Of a DNA stretch of 64,000 nt, positions 8,151-16,478 are shown in pieces. This DNA is from Variovorax sp. 54 (GTDB taxonomy: Bacteria > Pseudomonadota > Gammaproteobacteria > Burkholderiales > Burkholderiaceae_C). The position numbers and the translations under genes are program-made. How positions within the stretch are numbered: the stretch's first letter is position 1; every line of letters starts with the position of its first letter. The notes below the pieces were generated by a model. It did no database searches, was not told where the DNA came from, and saw only the letters and a program-made list of their open reading frames with translations. The DNA lies in assembly GCF_002754375.1 (NCBI RefSeq), contig NZ_PEFF01000001.1, positions 1,364,001-1,428,000 on the forward strand, written 5' to 3'.

Positions 8151-9542
8151 ATGACCGCCGCATTCGACACACTGCTGATTGCCAACCGGGGCGAGATCGC
8201 GGTGCGCATCATCCGCGCCGCGAAAGAGCTGGGGCTGAAGACCGTCGCCGTCTACAGCGACGCCGACGCGCAGAGCCTCGCCCTGCAGATGGCCGACAAG
8301 GCCGTGCGCATCGGCCCGGCGCACGCCACCAAGAGTTACCTGAGCATCGACGCCATCCTGCAGGCCGCCGCCGACAGCGGCGCCGGCGCGGTGCACCCGG
8401 GCTACGGATTCCTTTCGGAGAACGCCGAGTTCGCCGAGCGCATCGAGGCTGCGGGCCTGGTGTTCGTGGGCCCGACGCCGCATGCGATCCGCACCATGGG
8501 CGACAAGGCCGCGGCGCGCGCCGCCGCCATGCGCGCCGGCGTGCCCACCGTGCCCGGCAGCGCGGGCGTGGTGACCGACCCGGACACGGCCGTCGAAGTC
8601 GCGAAGGACATCGGCTACCCGATCATGATCAAGGCCTCGGCCGGTGGCGGCGGGCGCGGCATCCGCGTGGCGCACGACGAGGCCGAGCTGCGCCAGCAGT
8701 TCGCCACCGCCACCGCCGAAGCGCAGGCGGCCTTCGGCAACGGCGAGGTGTACCTCGAACGTTTCATCCGCCAGGCGCGCCACATCGAGGTGCAAATTTT
8801 GGGCGACGGCCAGCGCGTGGTGCACTGCTTCGAGCGCGAATGCTCGCTGCAGCGGCGCCGCCAGAAGGTCTGGGAAGAAGCACCCTCGGCCGCCATCAGC
8901 GAGGCCACGCGCGCCGCGCTGTGCGAATCGGCACTGCGGCTCGCGAGCGCCGTGGCCTACCGCGGCGCGGGCACGCTCGAGTATTTGTACGACGACGACA
9001 CGCGCGAGTTCTTCTTCATCGAGATGAACACGCGCATCCAGGTCGAGCACCCGATCACCGAGATGATCACCGGCGTCGACCTCGTGAAGGAGATGCTGCG
9101 CATCGCGCTCGGCCAGCCGCTGCGCCTGCAGCAGGAAGACATCCGCCTGACCGGTGCGGCCATCGAGGTGCGCATCAACGCCGAGAACGCGGCAAAGAAC
9201 TTCATGCCGAGCCCCGGCCTCGTGTCACAGCTCGTGGTGCCGGGCGGCCCCGGCGTGCGCTTCGACACTTTCCTGTTCCCCGGCTACACCGTGCCCGCGT
9301 ACTACGACTCGCTGCTCGGCAAGCTCATCGTGCACGACACCGACCGCGCCAGTGCCCTGGCCCGCATGCGCCGTGCACTCGGCGAGCTGCAGGTGGAAGG
9401 CATCCACACGACGATCCCGCTGCACCGCGCGCTGTGCGAGGACGCCGACGTGGCGAAGGCCGCGTTCCACACGGGCTTTCTCGAAACCTGGCTCGCGGCC
9501 AATCCATTGCCCGACGCCCCTGCCTTGAAGGTGGCCGCATGA
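8151..9542 (+). CDS. Biotin carboxylase (AccC-like), operon-specific
   Basis: About 463 residues beginning MTAAFDTLLIANRGEIAVRI. The biotin carboxylase order is intact: N-terminal Rossmann part, ATP-grasp with KASAGGGGRGIRV, the catalytic stretch EMNTRIQVEHPITE and a C-terminal lid. It would use ATP and bicarbonate to carboxylate biotin on the preceding carrier. A GTG at 8136 overlapping the upstream stop (GTGA) is an alternative start; 8151 is preferred because the family begins there. It is probably a second copy, distinct from housekeeping AccC, because it sits among PxpABC-like genes. Confidence 0.93.
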   Translation: MTAAFDTLLIANRGEIAVRIIRAAKELGLKTVAVYSDADAQSLALQMADKAVRIGPAHATKSYLSIDAILQAAADSGAGAVHPGYGFLSENAEFAERIEAAGLVFVGPTPHAIRTMGDKAAARAAAMRAGVPTVPGSAGVVTDPDTAVEVAKDIGYPIMIKASAGGGGRGIRVAHDEAELRQQFATATAEAQAAFGNGEVYLERFIRQARHIEVQILGDGQRVVHCFERECSLQRRRQKVWEEAPSAAISEATRAALCESALRLASAVAYRGAGTLEYLYDDDTREFFFIEMNTRIQVEHPITEMITGVDLVKEMLRIALGQPLRLQQEDIRLTGAAIEVRINAENAAKNFMPSPGLVSQLVVPGGPGVRFDTFLFPGYTVPAYYDSLLGKLIVHDTDRASALARMRRALGELQVEGIHTTIPLHRALCEDADVAKAAFHTGFLETWLAANPLPDAPALKVAA

Positions 9543-9570
9543 GCGCCGCGCCGGGCCGCCCCAAGCAAGC

Positions 9571-9586
9571 TCGCACCGCAGTGCGA
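9571..9586 (+). other. Intercistronic hairpin between carboxylase and pxpB
   Basis: TCGCAC at 9571-9576 pairs with GTGCGA at 9581-9586 around a CGCA loop, inside the 61-base gap between the two genes. No T-run follows, so it is not a terminator. A strong CGGAGG ribosome site (9591-9596) lies just after it. It may be a processing or stability element. Confidence 0.45.
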
Positions 9587-9603
9587 AGCACGGAGGTTTT
9601 TGA

Positions 9604-10500
9604 ATGACTGCCAGCACCCTCCCCGCCCAGGCCCGCTACAGCTTCGGCGGCGACGAGCACCTGTTCGTCGAGATCAGCGAAGAGATGTCGCTGCCGGCCT
9701 TCTTCAAGGGCATGGCGATCTGCAACGAGCTGCGCCGCCGCGCCCTGCCCGGCGTGACCGAGATCTGCCCGGCCAACGCCGCGTACCTCGTGCGCTTCGA
9801 CCCCGACACCATCGCGCCCGACGCGCTGCTCGCCACGCTGAAGGAGATCGAGGCGGGCCTGGGCGATGCCGACCTGCAGATGCAGACGCGCATCGTCGAG
9901 ATTCCGGTGCTCTACAACGACCCGTGGACGCATGAGACGCTGATGCGTTTTCGCGAGCGGCACCAGGACCCGTCGAGCACCGACATCGAGTACGCCGCGC
10001 GCATCAACGGCCACGCCTCGGTCGAGGCCTTCATCGAGGCGCACTCGTCGGCGCCCTGGTTCGTGTCGATGGTCGGCTTCGTGGCCGGCCTGCCCTTCCT
10101 GTTCCAGATGGTCGAGCGCCAGCGCCAGATCCAGGTGCCCAAGTACCTGAGCCCGCGCACCGACACGCCCAAGCTCACGCTGGGCCACGGCGGCTGCTTC
10201 AGCTGCATCTACTCGGTGCGCGGCGCGGGCGGCTACCAGATGTTCGGCGTCACGCCCGCACCGATCTTCGACCCGGCGCAACGGCTGTCGTACCTCAAGG
10301 AGCTGATGGTGTTCTTCCAGCCCGGCGACATCGTCAAGTGGAAGCCCATCGACCGCGCCGAGTACGACCGCCAGATCGCGCAGGTCGAGGCCGGCACCTA
10401 CGCGCTGCGCATCGCGCCGGTGTCGTTCTCGCTCAACGAATTTTTGGCCGACCCCGACGGCTACAACCAACAGCTCCTGAAGGTGCTCCATGGCGATTGA
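9604..10500 (+). CDS. pxpB: 5-oxoprolinase subunit B-like (KipI / allophanate hydrolase subunit 1 family)
   Basis: A 298-residue protein. The family motif is clear in the middle: APWFVSMVGFVAGLPFLFQM, then KYLSPRTDTPKLTLGHGG, as in PxpB/KipI and subunit 1 of allophanate hydrolase. It is longer at the N-terminus than E. coli PxpB (about 218 residues), with an added segment to about residue 95. It overlaps pxpC by 11 bases, the usual arrangement. It acts with PxpC as the amide-handling part of the enzyme. Confidence 0.9.
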   Translation: MTASTLPAQARYSFGGDEHLFVEISEEMSLPAFFKGMAICNELRRRALPGVTEICPANAAYLVRFDPDTIAPDALLATLKEIEAGLGDADLQMQTRIVEIPVLYNDPWTHETLMRFRERHQDPSSTDIEYAARINGHASVEAFIEAHSSAPWFVSMVGFVAGLPFLFQMVERQRQIQVPKYLSPRTDTPKLTLGHGGCFSCIYSVRGAGGYQMFGVTPAPIFDPAQRLSYLKELMVFFQPGDIVKWKPIDRAEYDRQIAQVEAGTYALRIAPVSFSLNEFLADPDGYNQQLLKVLHGD

Positions 10501-11467
10501 AGTGCTCAAGCCCGGCCTCGCGACCAGCGTGCAGGACGCCGGCCGCCCCGGCTACTACCACCTGGGCATTCCGCTGTCGGGCGCGCTCGACCAGCAAAGC
10601 CTGGTGCTCGCGAACCTGCTGGTCGGCAACGACGAAGGCGCGGCCGTCATCGAAAGCACGCTGCTCGGGCCCGAGCTGCAATTCGACGCGCCCACGCTGG
10701 TGGCCGTGACCGGTGCCGACGCGAAGGTCAAGCTCAACGGCAACGAGGTGCCGCGCAACACATCGTTCGCGGTGCAGGCCGGCGACAAGCTCGCCTTCGA
10801 CTTCATGAAGCTCGGCGCGCGCATGTGCATCGCCGTGGCCGGTGGCATCGACGTGCCGGTGGTGCTGGGCAGCCGCTCGACCTACGGCCTGGGCGCGTTC
10901 GGCGGCTTCAACGGCCGCAAGCTGCTGGCCGGCGACACGCTGCCCGTGGGCACGCCCGCTGCCCACGCCCGCGCGGGCCGCACGATCGATACCGCGCTGC
11001 TGCCGGTGCTTGAGAAGGAAGTGGCCCTGCGCGTGCTGCCGGGCATCTACTTCCACCGCCTGCAGGAGGTGTCGGTGCAGAGCTTCTTCGCCGACACCTG
11101 GACCGTCGGCTCCGAGGCCGACCGCATCGGCTACCGCTACAAGCACGGCACGCCTCTGAAGTTCCAGGACCGCACGCCGCCCTTCGGCGCGGGCGACGAC
11201 CCGTCGAACATCGTCGATGCGGGCTATCCGTACGGCTCCATCCAGGTGCCGGGCGGGCGCGAGCCGATCATCCTGCACCGCGATGCGGTCTCGGGTGGCG
11301 GCTACGCGATGGTCGGCACCGTCATCAGCGCCGACATGGACCTCATCGCCCAGATGCAGCCCAACCACAAGGCGCGCTTCGTCGAGGTCGACATGGCGCA
11401 GGCGCTCGAAGCCCGCGCCGAACGCCGACGACGGCTCGACCGCCTGCGGGCCGCACTCGCGGCCTGA
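10490..11467 (+). CDS. pxpC: 5-oxoprolinase subunit C-like, biotin-dependent carboxyltransferase family
   Basis: A 325-residue protein starting MAIEVLKPGLATSVQDAGR, the recognisable PxpC / allophanate-hydrolase-subunit-2 opening. Further family marks are HLGIPLSGALDQQSL, GGIDVPVVLGSRSTYG and the DPSNIVDAGYPYGSIQVPG region. This family is homologous to the carboxyltransferase-like half of urea amidolyase, which fits the biotin carrier and carboxylase two genes upstream. The C-terminal tail is Arg/Glu rich (EARAERRRRLDRLR). Confidence 0.9.
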   Translation: MAIEVLKPGLATSVQDAGRPGYYHLGIPLSGALDQQSLVLANLLVGNDEGAAVIESTLLGPELQFDAPTLVAVTGADAKVKLNGNEVPRNTSFAVQAGDKLAFDFMKLGARMCIAVAGGIDVPVVLGSRSTYGLGAFGGFNGRKLLAGDTLPVGTPAAHARAGRTIDTALLPVLEKEVALRVLPGIYFHRLQEVSVQSFFADTWTVGSEADRIGYRYKHGTPLKFQDRTPPFGAGDDPSNIVDAGYPYGSIQVPGGREPIILHRDAVSGGGYAMVGTVISADMDLIAQMQPNHKARFVEVDMAQALEARAERRRRLDRLRAALAA

Positions 11468-11517
11468 CGCGTTCCCCTTTCCCCTTTTCTTCACCGCTGT
11501 CACCCAAGGAGTTCTTC

Positions 11518-12600
11518 ATGAACAGCTCGCCCCTGCGCGTTTCATTGATCGCCGCTTCGCTCGCCACCGCCCTGGCGTGGCACGCCCCGGCCTCGGCCGC
11601 CGACTGGTTTCCCTACAAGGCCGAGGCCACCGAGCCTGCCTTCTCGGCCGAGGGCACGAAGAAACCCATCGACTACACGCCGCTGGCCAAGGCCGCGAAG
11701 AAGTGGGACATCTGCGTGTCGTTCCCGCACATGAAGGACGCCTACTGGCTCGGCGTGGACTACGGCGTGATCGAAGAGGCGCGCCGCCTGGGCGTGAAGC
11801 TGCAGGTGGTCGACGCAGGCGGCTACACCAACCTGGGCAAGCAGGTCTCGCAGATCGAAGACTGCGTGGCGCGCGGCGCCAACGCGGTGATCATCGGCGC
11901 GATCTCGGGCGACGGGCTGAACAACGTCATCAAGGCCACGGCCGCCAGGAAGGTGCCGGTGATCGACCTGGTGAACGGCATCAGCTCGCCCGACCTGTCG
12001 GCCAAGTCGCTGGTGTCGTTCTACACGATGGGCCAGTCGACCGGCGAGTACCTCGCCAAGAAGCACCCTGCAGGCTCGCCGGCGGTGAAGGTCGGCTGGT
12101 TCCCCGGCCCGGCCGGCGCAGGCTGGGTCGAGGCCGCGCACAAGGGCTTCATGGAAGCGATCAAGGGCAGCGCCGTGACGGCGCTCGACCCGAAGTACGG
12201 CGACACCGGCAAGGAGGCGCAGGCCAAGCTGGTCGAAGACGTGCTGCAGGGCAACCCCGACCTCGCCTATGTGGCCGGCACCGCCGTGACGGCCGAAGCC
12301 GCCACCGGCATCCTGCGCGCGCGCAACCTCGACAAGAAGGTGCAGGTGCTCTCGTTCTACATGACACCCGGCGTCTACGAAGGCATCCAGAAGGGCCGCA
12401 TCGTGGCCTCGCCGGCCGACTCGATGGTGATCCAGGGCCGCATCGCGGTCGACCAGGCCGTGCGCCTGCTGGAGAACAAGGACGTGGTGAAGCACGTCGG
12501 CCCGAAGATCTTCGTGGTCGACAGCAGCAACATCAAGAGCGTGAAGCAGGCCGATATCCTGCCGCCGACCGGCTTCAAGCCGGTGTTCGAGGTCAAGTAA
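11518..12600 (+). CDS. TorT-like / sugar-type periplasmic binding protein of an ABC importer
   Basis: A 360-residue secreted protein. A Sec signal occupies about residues 1-27 (LIASLATALAWHAPASA in effect). The mature part has a type I periplasmic-binding fold; the DICVSFPHMKDAYWLGVDYG stretch and GANAVIIGAISGDGLN are much like TorT. It precedes RbsA- and RbsC-type genes, so it is the ligand receptor of that importer, not a TMAO sensor. The ligand is probably the compound degraded by the operon. Confidence 0.88.
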   Translation: MNSSPLRVSLIAASLATALAWHAPASAADWFPYKAEATEPAFSAEGTKKPIDYTPLAKAAKKWDICVSFPHMKDAYWLGVDYGVIEEARRLGVKLQVVDAGGYTNLGKQVSQIEDCVARGANAVIIGAISGDGLNNVIKATAARKVPVIDLVNGISSPDLSAKSLVSFYTMGQSTGEYLAKKHPAGSPAVKVGWFPGPAGAGWVEAAHKGFMEAIKGSAVTALDPKYGDTGKEAQAKLVEDVLQGNPDLAYVAGTAVTAEAATGILRARNLDKKVQVLSFYMTPGVYEGIQKGRIVASPADSMVIQGRIAVDQAVRLLENKDVVKHVGPKIFVVDSSNIKSVKQADILPPTGFKPVFEVK

Positions 12601-12607
12601 GCCGGCC

Positions 12608-14116
12608 ATGGCACCTGTGCTGCTGCAGACCCTCGGCCTGGGCAAACGCTACCCCGGCGTGCTGGCGCTCGATGCGGTGGACTTCGAGCTGCGCGCCGGC
12701 GAGGTGCACGTGCTGTTCGGCGAGAACGGCGCCGGCAAGTCGACGCTGATCTCGCTGCTGGCCGGTGCCAACGTGCCGACGGCGGGCGAGATCCGCATGC
12801 ACGGCGCGCCGGTGAAGTTCTCGAACGTGCACGACGCGCGGCGCCACGGCATCAGCGCGGTGTTCCAGGAGTTCTCGCTGATCCCCACGCTGTCGGTGGC
12901 GCAGAACCTGAGCCTGGGCGAAGAGCCGTGCAAGGGCGGCCTGCTCGACCGCGCGGCGGTGCGCGAGCGCGCCCGCACGATGCTGGCCGACCTGGGTTTC
13001 GAGATCGACGTCGACGCGCCCGTGGCGGGCCTCACGCGCGCGCAGCAGCAGATGGTGGAAATTGCCAAGGGCCTGCGCGGCGATGTGTCGGTGCTGATCC
13101 TCGACGAGCCCACGGCCTCGCTCACCGACACCGAGACGCAGCGCCTGTTCGAACTGGTGGCGCGGCTGAAGGCGCGCGGCGTCGGCATCGTCTACATCTC
13201 GCACCGCATGCAGGAGATCGCGCAGATCGCCGACCGCATCACGGTGCTGCGCGACGGCCGCAAGGTCACGACCGTGGAAGCCCACGCCGCGAGCGCCGAC
13301 CGGCTCATCGAACTGATGAGCGGGCGGGCCATCGAAAACATCTACCCGCGCATCACCGCCAACCCCGGCGAGGTGGTGCTGCAGGTCGAAGGACTGGCTT
13401 CGCCCAACGGCGTGCGCCATGCCAGCCTCATGGTGCGGCGCGGCGAAGTGGTCGGGTTCGCGGGCCTCGTGGGCTGCGGCAAGTCGGAGCTGTTCCGCGC
13501 GATCTACGGGCTCGACCCCGTGAGCGAAGGCCGCGTGCTGTTCAAGGGCCAGCCGCGCACCGGCGCCACGGTGCGCCAGCTGCTCGACGATGGCCTTTTC
13601 TATCTGCCGCCCGACCGCAAGGGCGAAGGGCTGGTGCTCGGCTTCACGTCGCGCGCCAACATCACCTTGCCGCTGGTGCACGGGCCGCTGCGCGGTCGCG
13701 GTGGCTGGCTGCGCAAGCGCCTTGGGCGGCGGCTTGCGACGACGGCCGCCGAGCGCGTCGAACTCGCGCCGCGCAACCTCGAACGGCCCGTGGGCCTGCT
13801 CTCGGGCGGCAACCAGCAGAAAGTGCTGTTCGGCAAGGGCATGACGCGCGACGCCGCGCTCTACGTGTTCGACGAGCCCACGGTCGGCGTGGACGTCGGC
13901 ACCCGCAGCGCGCTGTACGAGGTGATCCGCAAGCTCTGCGAAGGCGGCGCGGCGGTGGTCGTGATTTCGTCCGACCTGCCCGAGGTGCTGCACCTGAGTC
14001 ACCGCGTGTACGTGATGTGCCGCGGCGAAATCGCCGGCGAGCTGCACGGCGACGCCATCCAGGAAACCGCCGTGCTCAACCTGTTTTTCGGCCCCAGCGA
14101 GAACCCATCCTCATGA
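12608..14116 (+). CDS. ABC importer ATPase, RbsA-type with two nucleotide-binding domains
   Basis: A 502-residue protein with two ABC domains in tandem. Domain 1 has Walker A GENGAGKST (near residue 40) and Walker B LILDEPTASL. Domain 2 has the divergent loop GLVGCGKSE, signature LSGGNQQKV and YVFDEPTVGVDVGTR. This is the layout of carbohydrate-family ABC ATPases such as RbsA. It starts 7 bases after the binding-protein gene and its stop overlaps the permease start (ATGA). It energises import across the inner membrane. Confidence 0.94.
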   Translation: MAPVLLQTLGLGKRYPGVLALDAVDFELRAGEVHVLFGENGAGKSTLISLLAGANVPTAGEIRMHGAPVKFSNVHDARRHGISAVFQEFSLIPTLSVAQNLSLGEEPCKGGLLDRAAVRERARTMLADLGFEIDVDAPVAGLTRAQQQMVEIAKGLRGDVSVLILDEPTASLTDTETQRLFELVARLKARGVGIVYISHRMQEIAQIADRITVLRDGRKVTTVEAHAASADRLIELMSGRAIENIYPRITANPGEVVLQVEGLASPNGVRHASLMVRRGEVVGFAGLVGCGKSELFRAIYGLDPVSEGRVLFKGQPRTGATVRQLLDDGLFYLPPDRKGEGLVLGFTSRANITLPLVHGPLRGRGGWLRKRLGRRLATTAAERVELAPRNLERPVGLLSGGNQQKVLFGKGMTRDAALYVFDEPTVGVDVGTRSALYEVIRKLCEGGAAVVVISSDLPEVLHLSHRVYVMCRGEIAGELHGDAIQETAVLNLFFGPSENPSS

Positions 14117-15159
14117 CTTCGCCTTCCCTCACTGCCGCCCCGACGGCTCCCACGCCCAGCCTGGCCGGGCGTGCCCTCGGCCTGCTGCGCGGCCTCTTTT
14201 TGCGCCTGGGCGTGCTGCCCTTCATGCTGGTGATTGCCTGCGTGGTGTTCGCCACGCTGTCCGACCAGTTCCTCACCGCGCAGAACCTCGTGAACCTGCT
14301 GCGCCAGTCGGTCTACCTGATCCTCGTGTCGATGGGCCAGATGCTGGCGCTGGTCACCGGCGGCTTCGACCTCTCGGTGGGCACCGTGATGGCGATCACC
14401 TCGGTGGTCTCCGCGCTCGCCATGCAGGCGCTGGGCGTGGCCTTTCCCGACGCGGCCTGGATGGTGGTGCTCGTCGGCTGCGCCTGCGGCATGCTCGCCG
14501 GGCTGGTGGTGGGCCTCGTCAACGGCTTCGGCGTGGCGGTGATCGGCGTGTCGCCCTTCATCGTGACGCTGGGCGTGCAGTCGATCGGTTTCGGCTTTGC
14601 GCTGTTCCTCACGGGCGGCGTGCCGGTGTCGGGCATGCCGGCGGAGTTCAGCGAGCTGTTCGGCTTCGGCACGGTGCTCGGCGTGCCGGTGCCGATCCTC
14701 GTCACGGCCGTGTGCGTGGTCGGCATGGGCGTGCTCATGGGCCGCCTGCCGACCGGCACGCACCTGCTCGCGGTGGGCGGCAACGCCAAGGCCGCGGCGT
14801 TGTCGGGCATCGACACGCGCCGCGTGCTGCTCATGGCCTACCTGCTGTGCGCGGGCCTGGCCGCGGTGAGCGGCCTGCTGCTCACCGCGCGCGTGGAAAC
14901 TGGCGAGGCCAACCTCGGCGGCACCGTGGCGCTCGAATCGATTGCCGCCTGCGTGATCGCCGGCGTGAGCCTGCGCGGCGGCATCGGCCGCGTGCCCAAC
15001 GTGGTGATGGGTGCGATCTTCATCGGCTTGGTGCAGAACGGCATGAACCTGGCCAGCGTGGGCTCGTACCTGCAGATGGTGGTGCTGGGCGCGCTGCTGA
15101 TCGTGGCCGTGGTCGCCGACCAGATCCGCCATCGCATGGTGGCACCGGGCAGCCACTGA
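14113..15159 (+). CDS. ABC importer permease, RbsC/BPD_transp_2 family
   Basis: A 348-residue integral membrane protein with about 8-10 hydrophobic helices from residue 32 on. The motif GGFDLSVGTVMAITSVVSALAM and the later GGIGRVPNVVMGAIFIGLVQNGMNL are those of RbsC-type permeases. It completes a binding protein-ATPase-permease importer; a single permease gene implies a homodimer. ATG 14113 overlaps the ATPase stop. Confidence 0.93.
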   Translation: MTSPSLTAAPTAPTPSLAGRALGLLRGLFLRLGVLPFMLVIACVVFATLSDQFLTAQNLVNLLRQSVYLILVSMGQMLALVTGGFDLSVGTVMAITSVVSALAMQALGVAFPDAAWMVVLVGCACGMLAGLVVGLVNGFGVAVIGVSPFIVTLGVQSIGFGFALFLTGGVPVSGMPAEFSELFGFGTVLGVPVPILVTAVCVVGMGVLMGRLPTGTHLLAVGGNAKAAALSGIDTRRVLLMAYLLCAGLAAVSGLLLTARVETGEANLGGTVALESIAACVIAGVSLRGGIGRVPNVVMGAIFIGLVQNGMNLASVGSYLQMVVLGALLIVAVVADQIRHRMVAPGSH

Positions 15160-15194
15160 GCTGCCACCCAACACAAGCAACGAAGGAATCTCTC

Positions 15195-16466
15195 ATGACA
15201 ACCAAGACCAACGCCGCCATCGACGCGCGCCGCATCGCCGCCACGCCGCGCGGCATCGGCATCGGCTTTCCCATCTATGCCGAGCGCGCGCTCAACGCCG
15301 AGCTGTGGGACGTCGAAGGCCGGCGCTACATCGACTTCGGCTCGGGCATCGCGGTGCTCAACACCGGCCACCGGCATCCGCGCGTGGTCGAGGCCATTCG
15401 CGCGCAGCTCGATTGCTTCACCCACACCGCCTACCAGGTGGTGCCGTATGAAAGCGTGGTGTCGCTGGCCGAGCGCCTGAACCGCCTCACGCCCGGCACC
15501 CACGCCAAGAAGACCGCCTTCTTCACGACCGGCGCCGAGGCGGTCGAGAACGCCATCAAGATCGCGCGCGCCGCCACGCGCCGGCCCGGCGTGATCGCAC
15601 TGGGCGGCGGCTTTCACGGCCGCACCTTCATGGGCATGGCGCTCACGGGCAAGGTGGTGCCGTACAAGACCGGCTTCGGTCCCTTCCCCGGCAGCATCTT
15701 CCACGTGCCCGCGCCGATCGCGCTGCACGGCGTGTCGGTGGACGATTCGCTGCGCGCCATCGAGCAGCTGTTCAAGGCCGACATCGAGCCCGAGCAGGTG
15801 GCGGCCATCATCCTGGAGCCCGTGCAGGGCGAAGGCGGCTTCTATGCCGCGCCGCCCGAGTTCATGCGCGCGCTGCGCGAGATCTGCGACCGCTACGGCA
15901 TCCTGCTGATCGCCGACGAAATCCAGACCGGCTTCGCGCGCACCGGCAAGTGGTTTGCCATGGACCACTACGACGTGGTGCCCGACCTCATGACCATGGC
16001 CAAGAGCCTGGCCGGCGGCACGCCGCTGTCGGCCGTGTGCGGGCGCGCCGAGATCATGGACGCACCCGCGCCCGGCGGGCTCGGCGGCACCTACGCCGCC
16101 AACGCACTGGCCATTGCAGCGGCGCATGCGGTGCTCGACGTGATCGAGGCCGAACGGCTGTGCGAGCGCGCGCAGATACTGGGCGACCGGCTCAAGGCGC
16201 GCCTCGAAGGGTTGCGTGCGAAGGTGCCGCAGATTTCGGACGTGCGCGGCCTGGGCGCGATGGTGGCGGTCGAGTTCGCGGGGGCCGACGGCACGCCCGA
16301 TGCCGCGTTCACGAAGCAGGTGCAAACCCGAGCGCGCGACGCGGGTTTGCTGCTGCTGACTTGCGGCGTGCACGCCAATGTGGTCCGCTTCCTTTTCCCC
16401 CTGACCATCGAAGACGCGGTGCTCGGCGAAGGCCTCGACATCCTCGCCGCCGTGCTGCAAGCCTGA
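15195..16466 (+). CDS. gabT: 4-aminobutyrate/omega-amino acid aminotransferase, class III
   Basis: A 423-residue PLP enzyme that transfers the omega-amino group to 2-oxoglutarate. Class III marks are complete: FTTGAEAVENAIKIAR, GGGFHGRT, EPVQGEGGFY, IADEIQTGFARTG and the PLP lysine K270 in MAKSLAGGTPLS. Closest in style to GabT and DavT, so GABA or 5-aminovalerate is the expected amino donor. It lies 35 bases after the permease and 12 bases before gabD, so the pair would convert an omega-amino acid to a dicarboxylic acid. Confidence 0.9.
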   Translation: MTTKTNAAIDARRIAATPRGIGIGFPIYAERALNAELWDVEGRRYIDFGSGIAVLNTGHRHPRVVEAIRAQLDCFTHTAYQVVPYESVVSLAERLNRLTPGTHAKKTAFFTTGAEAVENAIKIARAATRRPGVIALGGGFHGRTFMGMALTGKVVPYKTGFGPFPGSIFHVPAPIALHGVSVDDSLRAIEQLFKADIEPEQVAAIILEPVQGEGGFYAAPPEFMRALREICDRYGILLIADEIQTGFARTGKWFAMDHYDVVPDLMTMAKSLAGGTPLSAVCGRAEIMDAPAPGGLGGTYAANALAIAAAHAVLDVIEAERLCERAQILGDRLKARLEGLRAKVPQISDVRGLGAMVAVEFAGADGTPDAAFTKQVQTRARDAGLLLLTCGVHANVVRFLFPLTIEDAVLGEGLDILAAVLQA

Positions 16467-16478
16467 GACACACCCGCC

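Noticed and set aside
9539..9607. A 22-codon frame overlapping the carboxylase stop (MSAAPGRPKQA)
   Set aside because: No family, no independent ribosome site and it covers the intercistronic hairpin; better seen as untranslated spacer.
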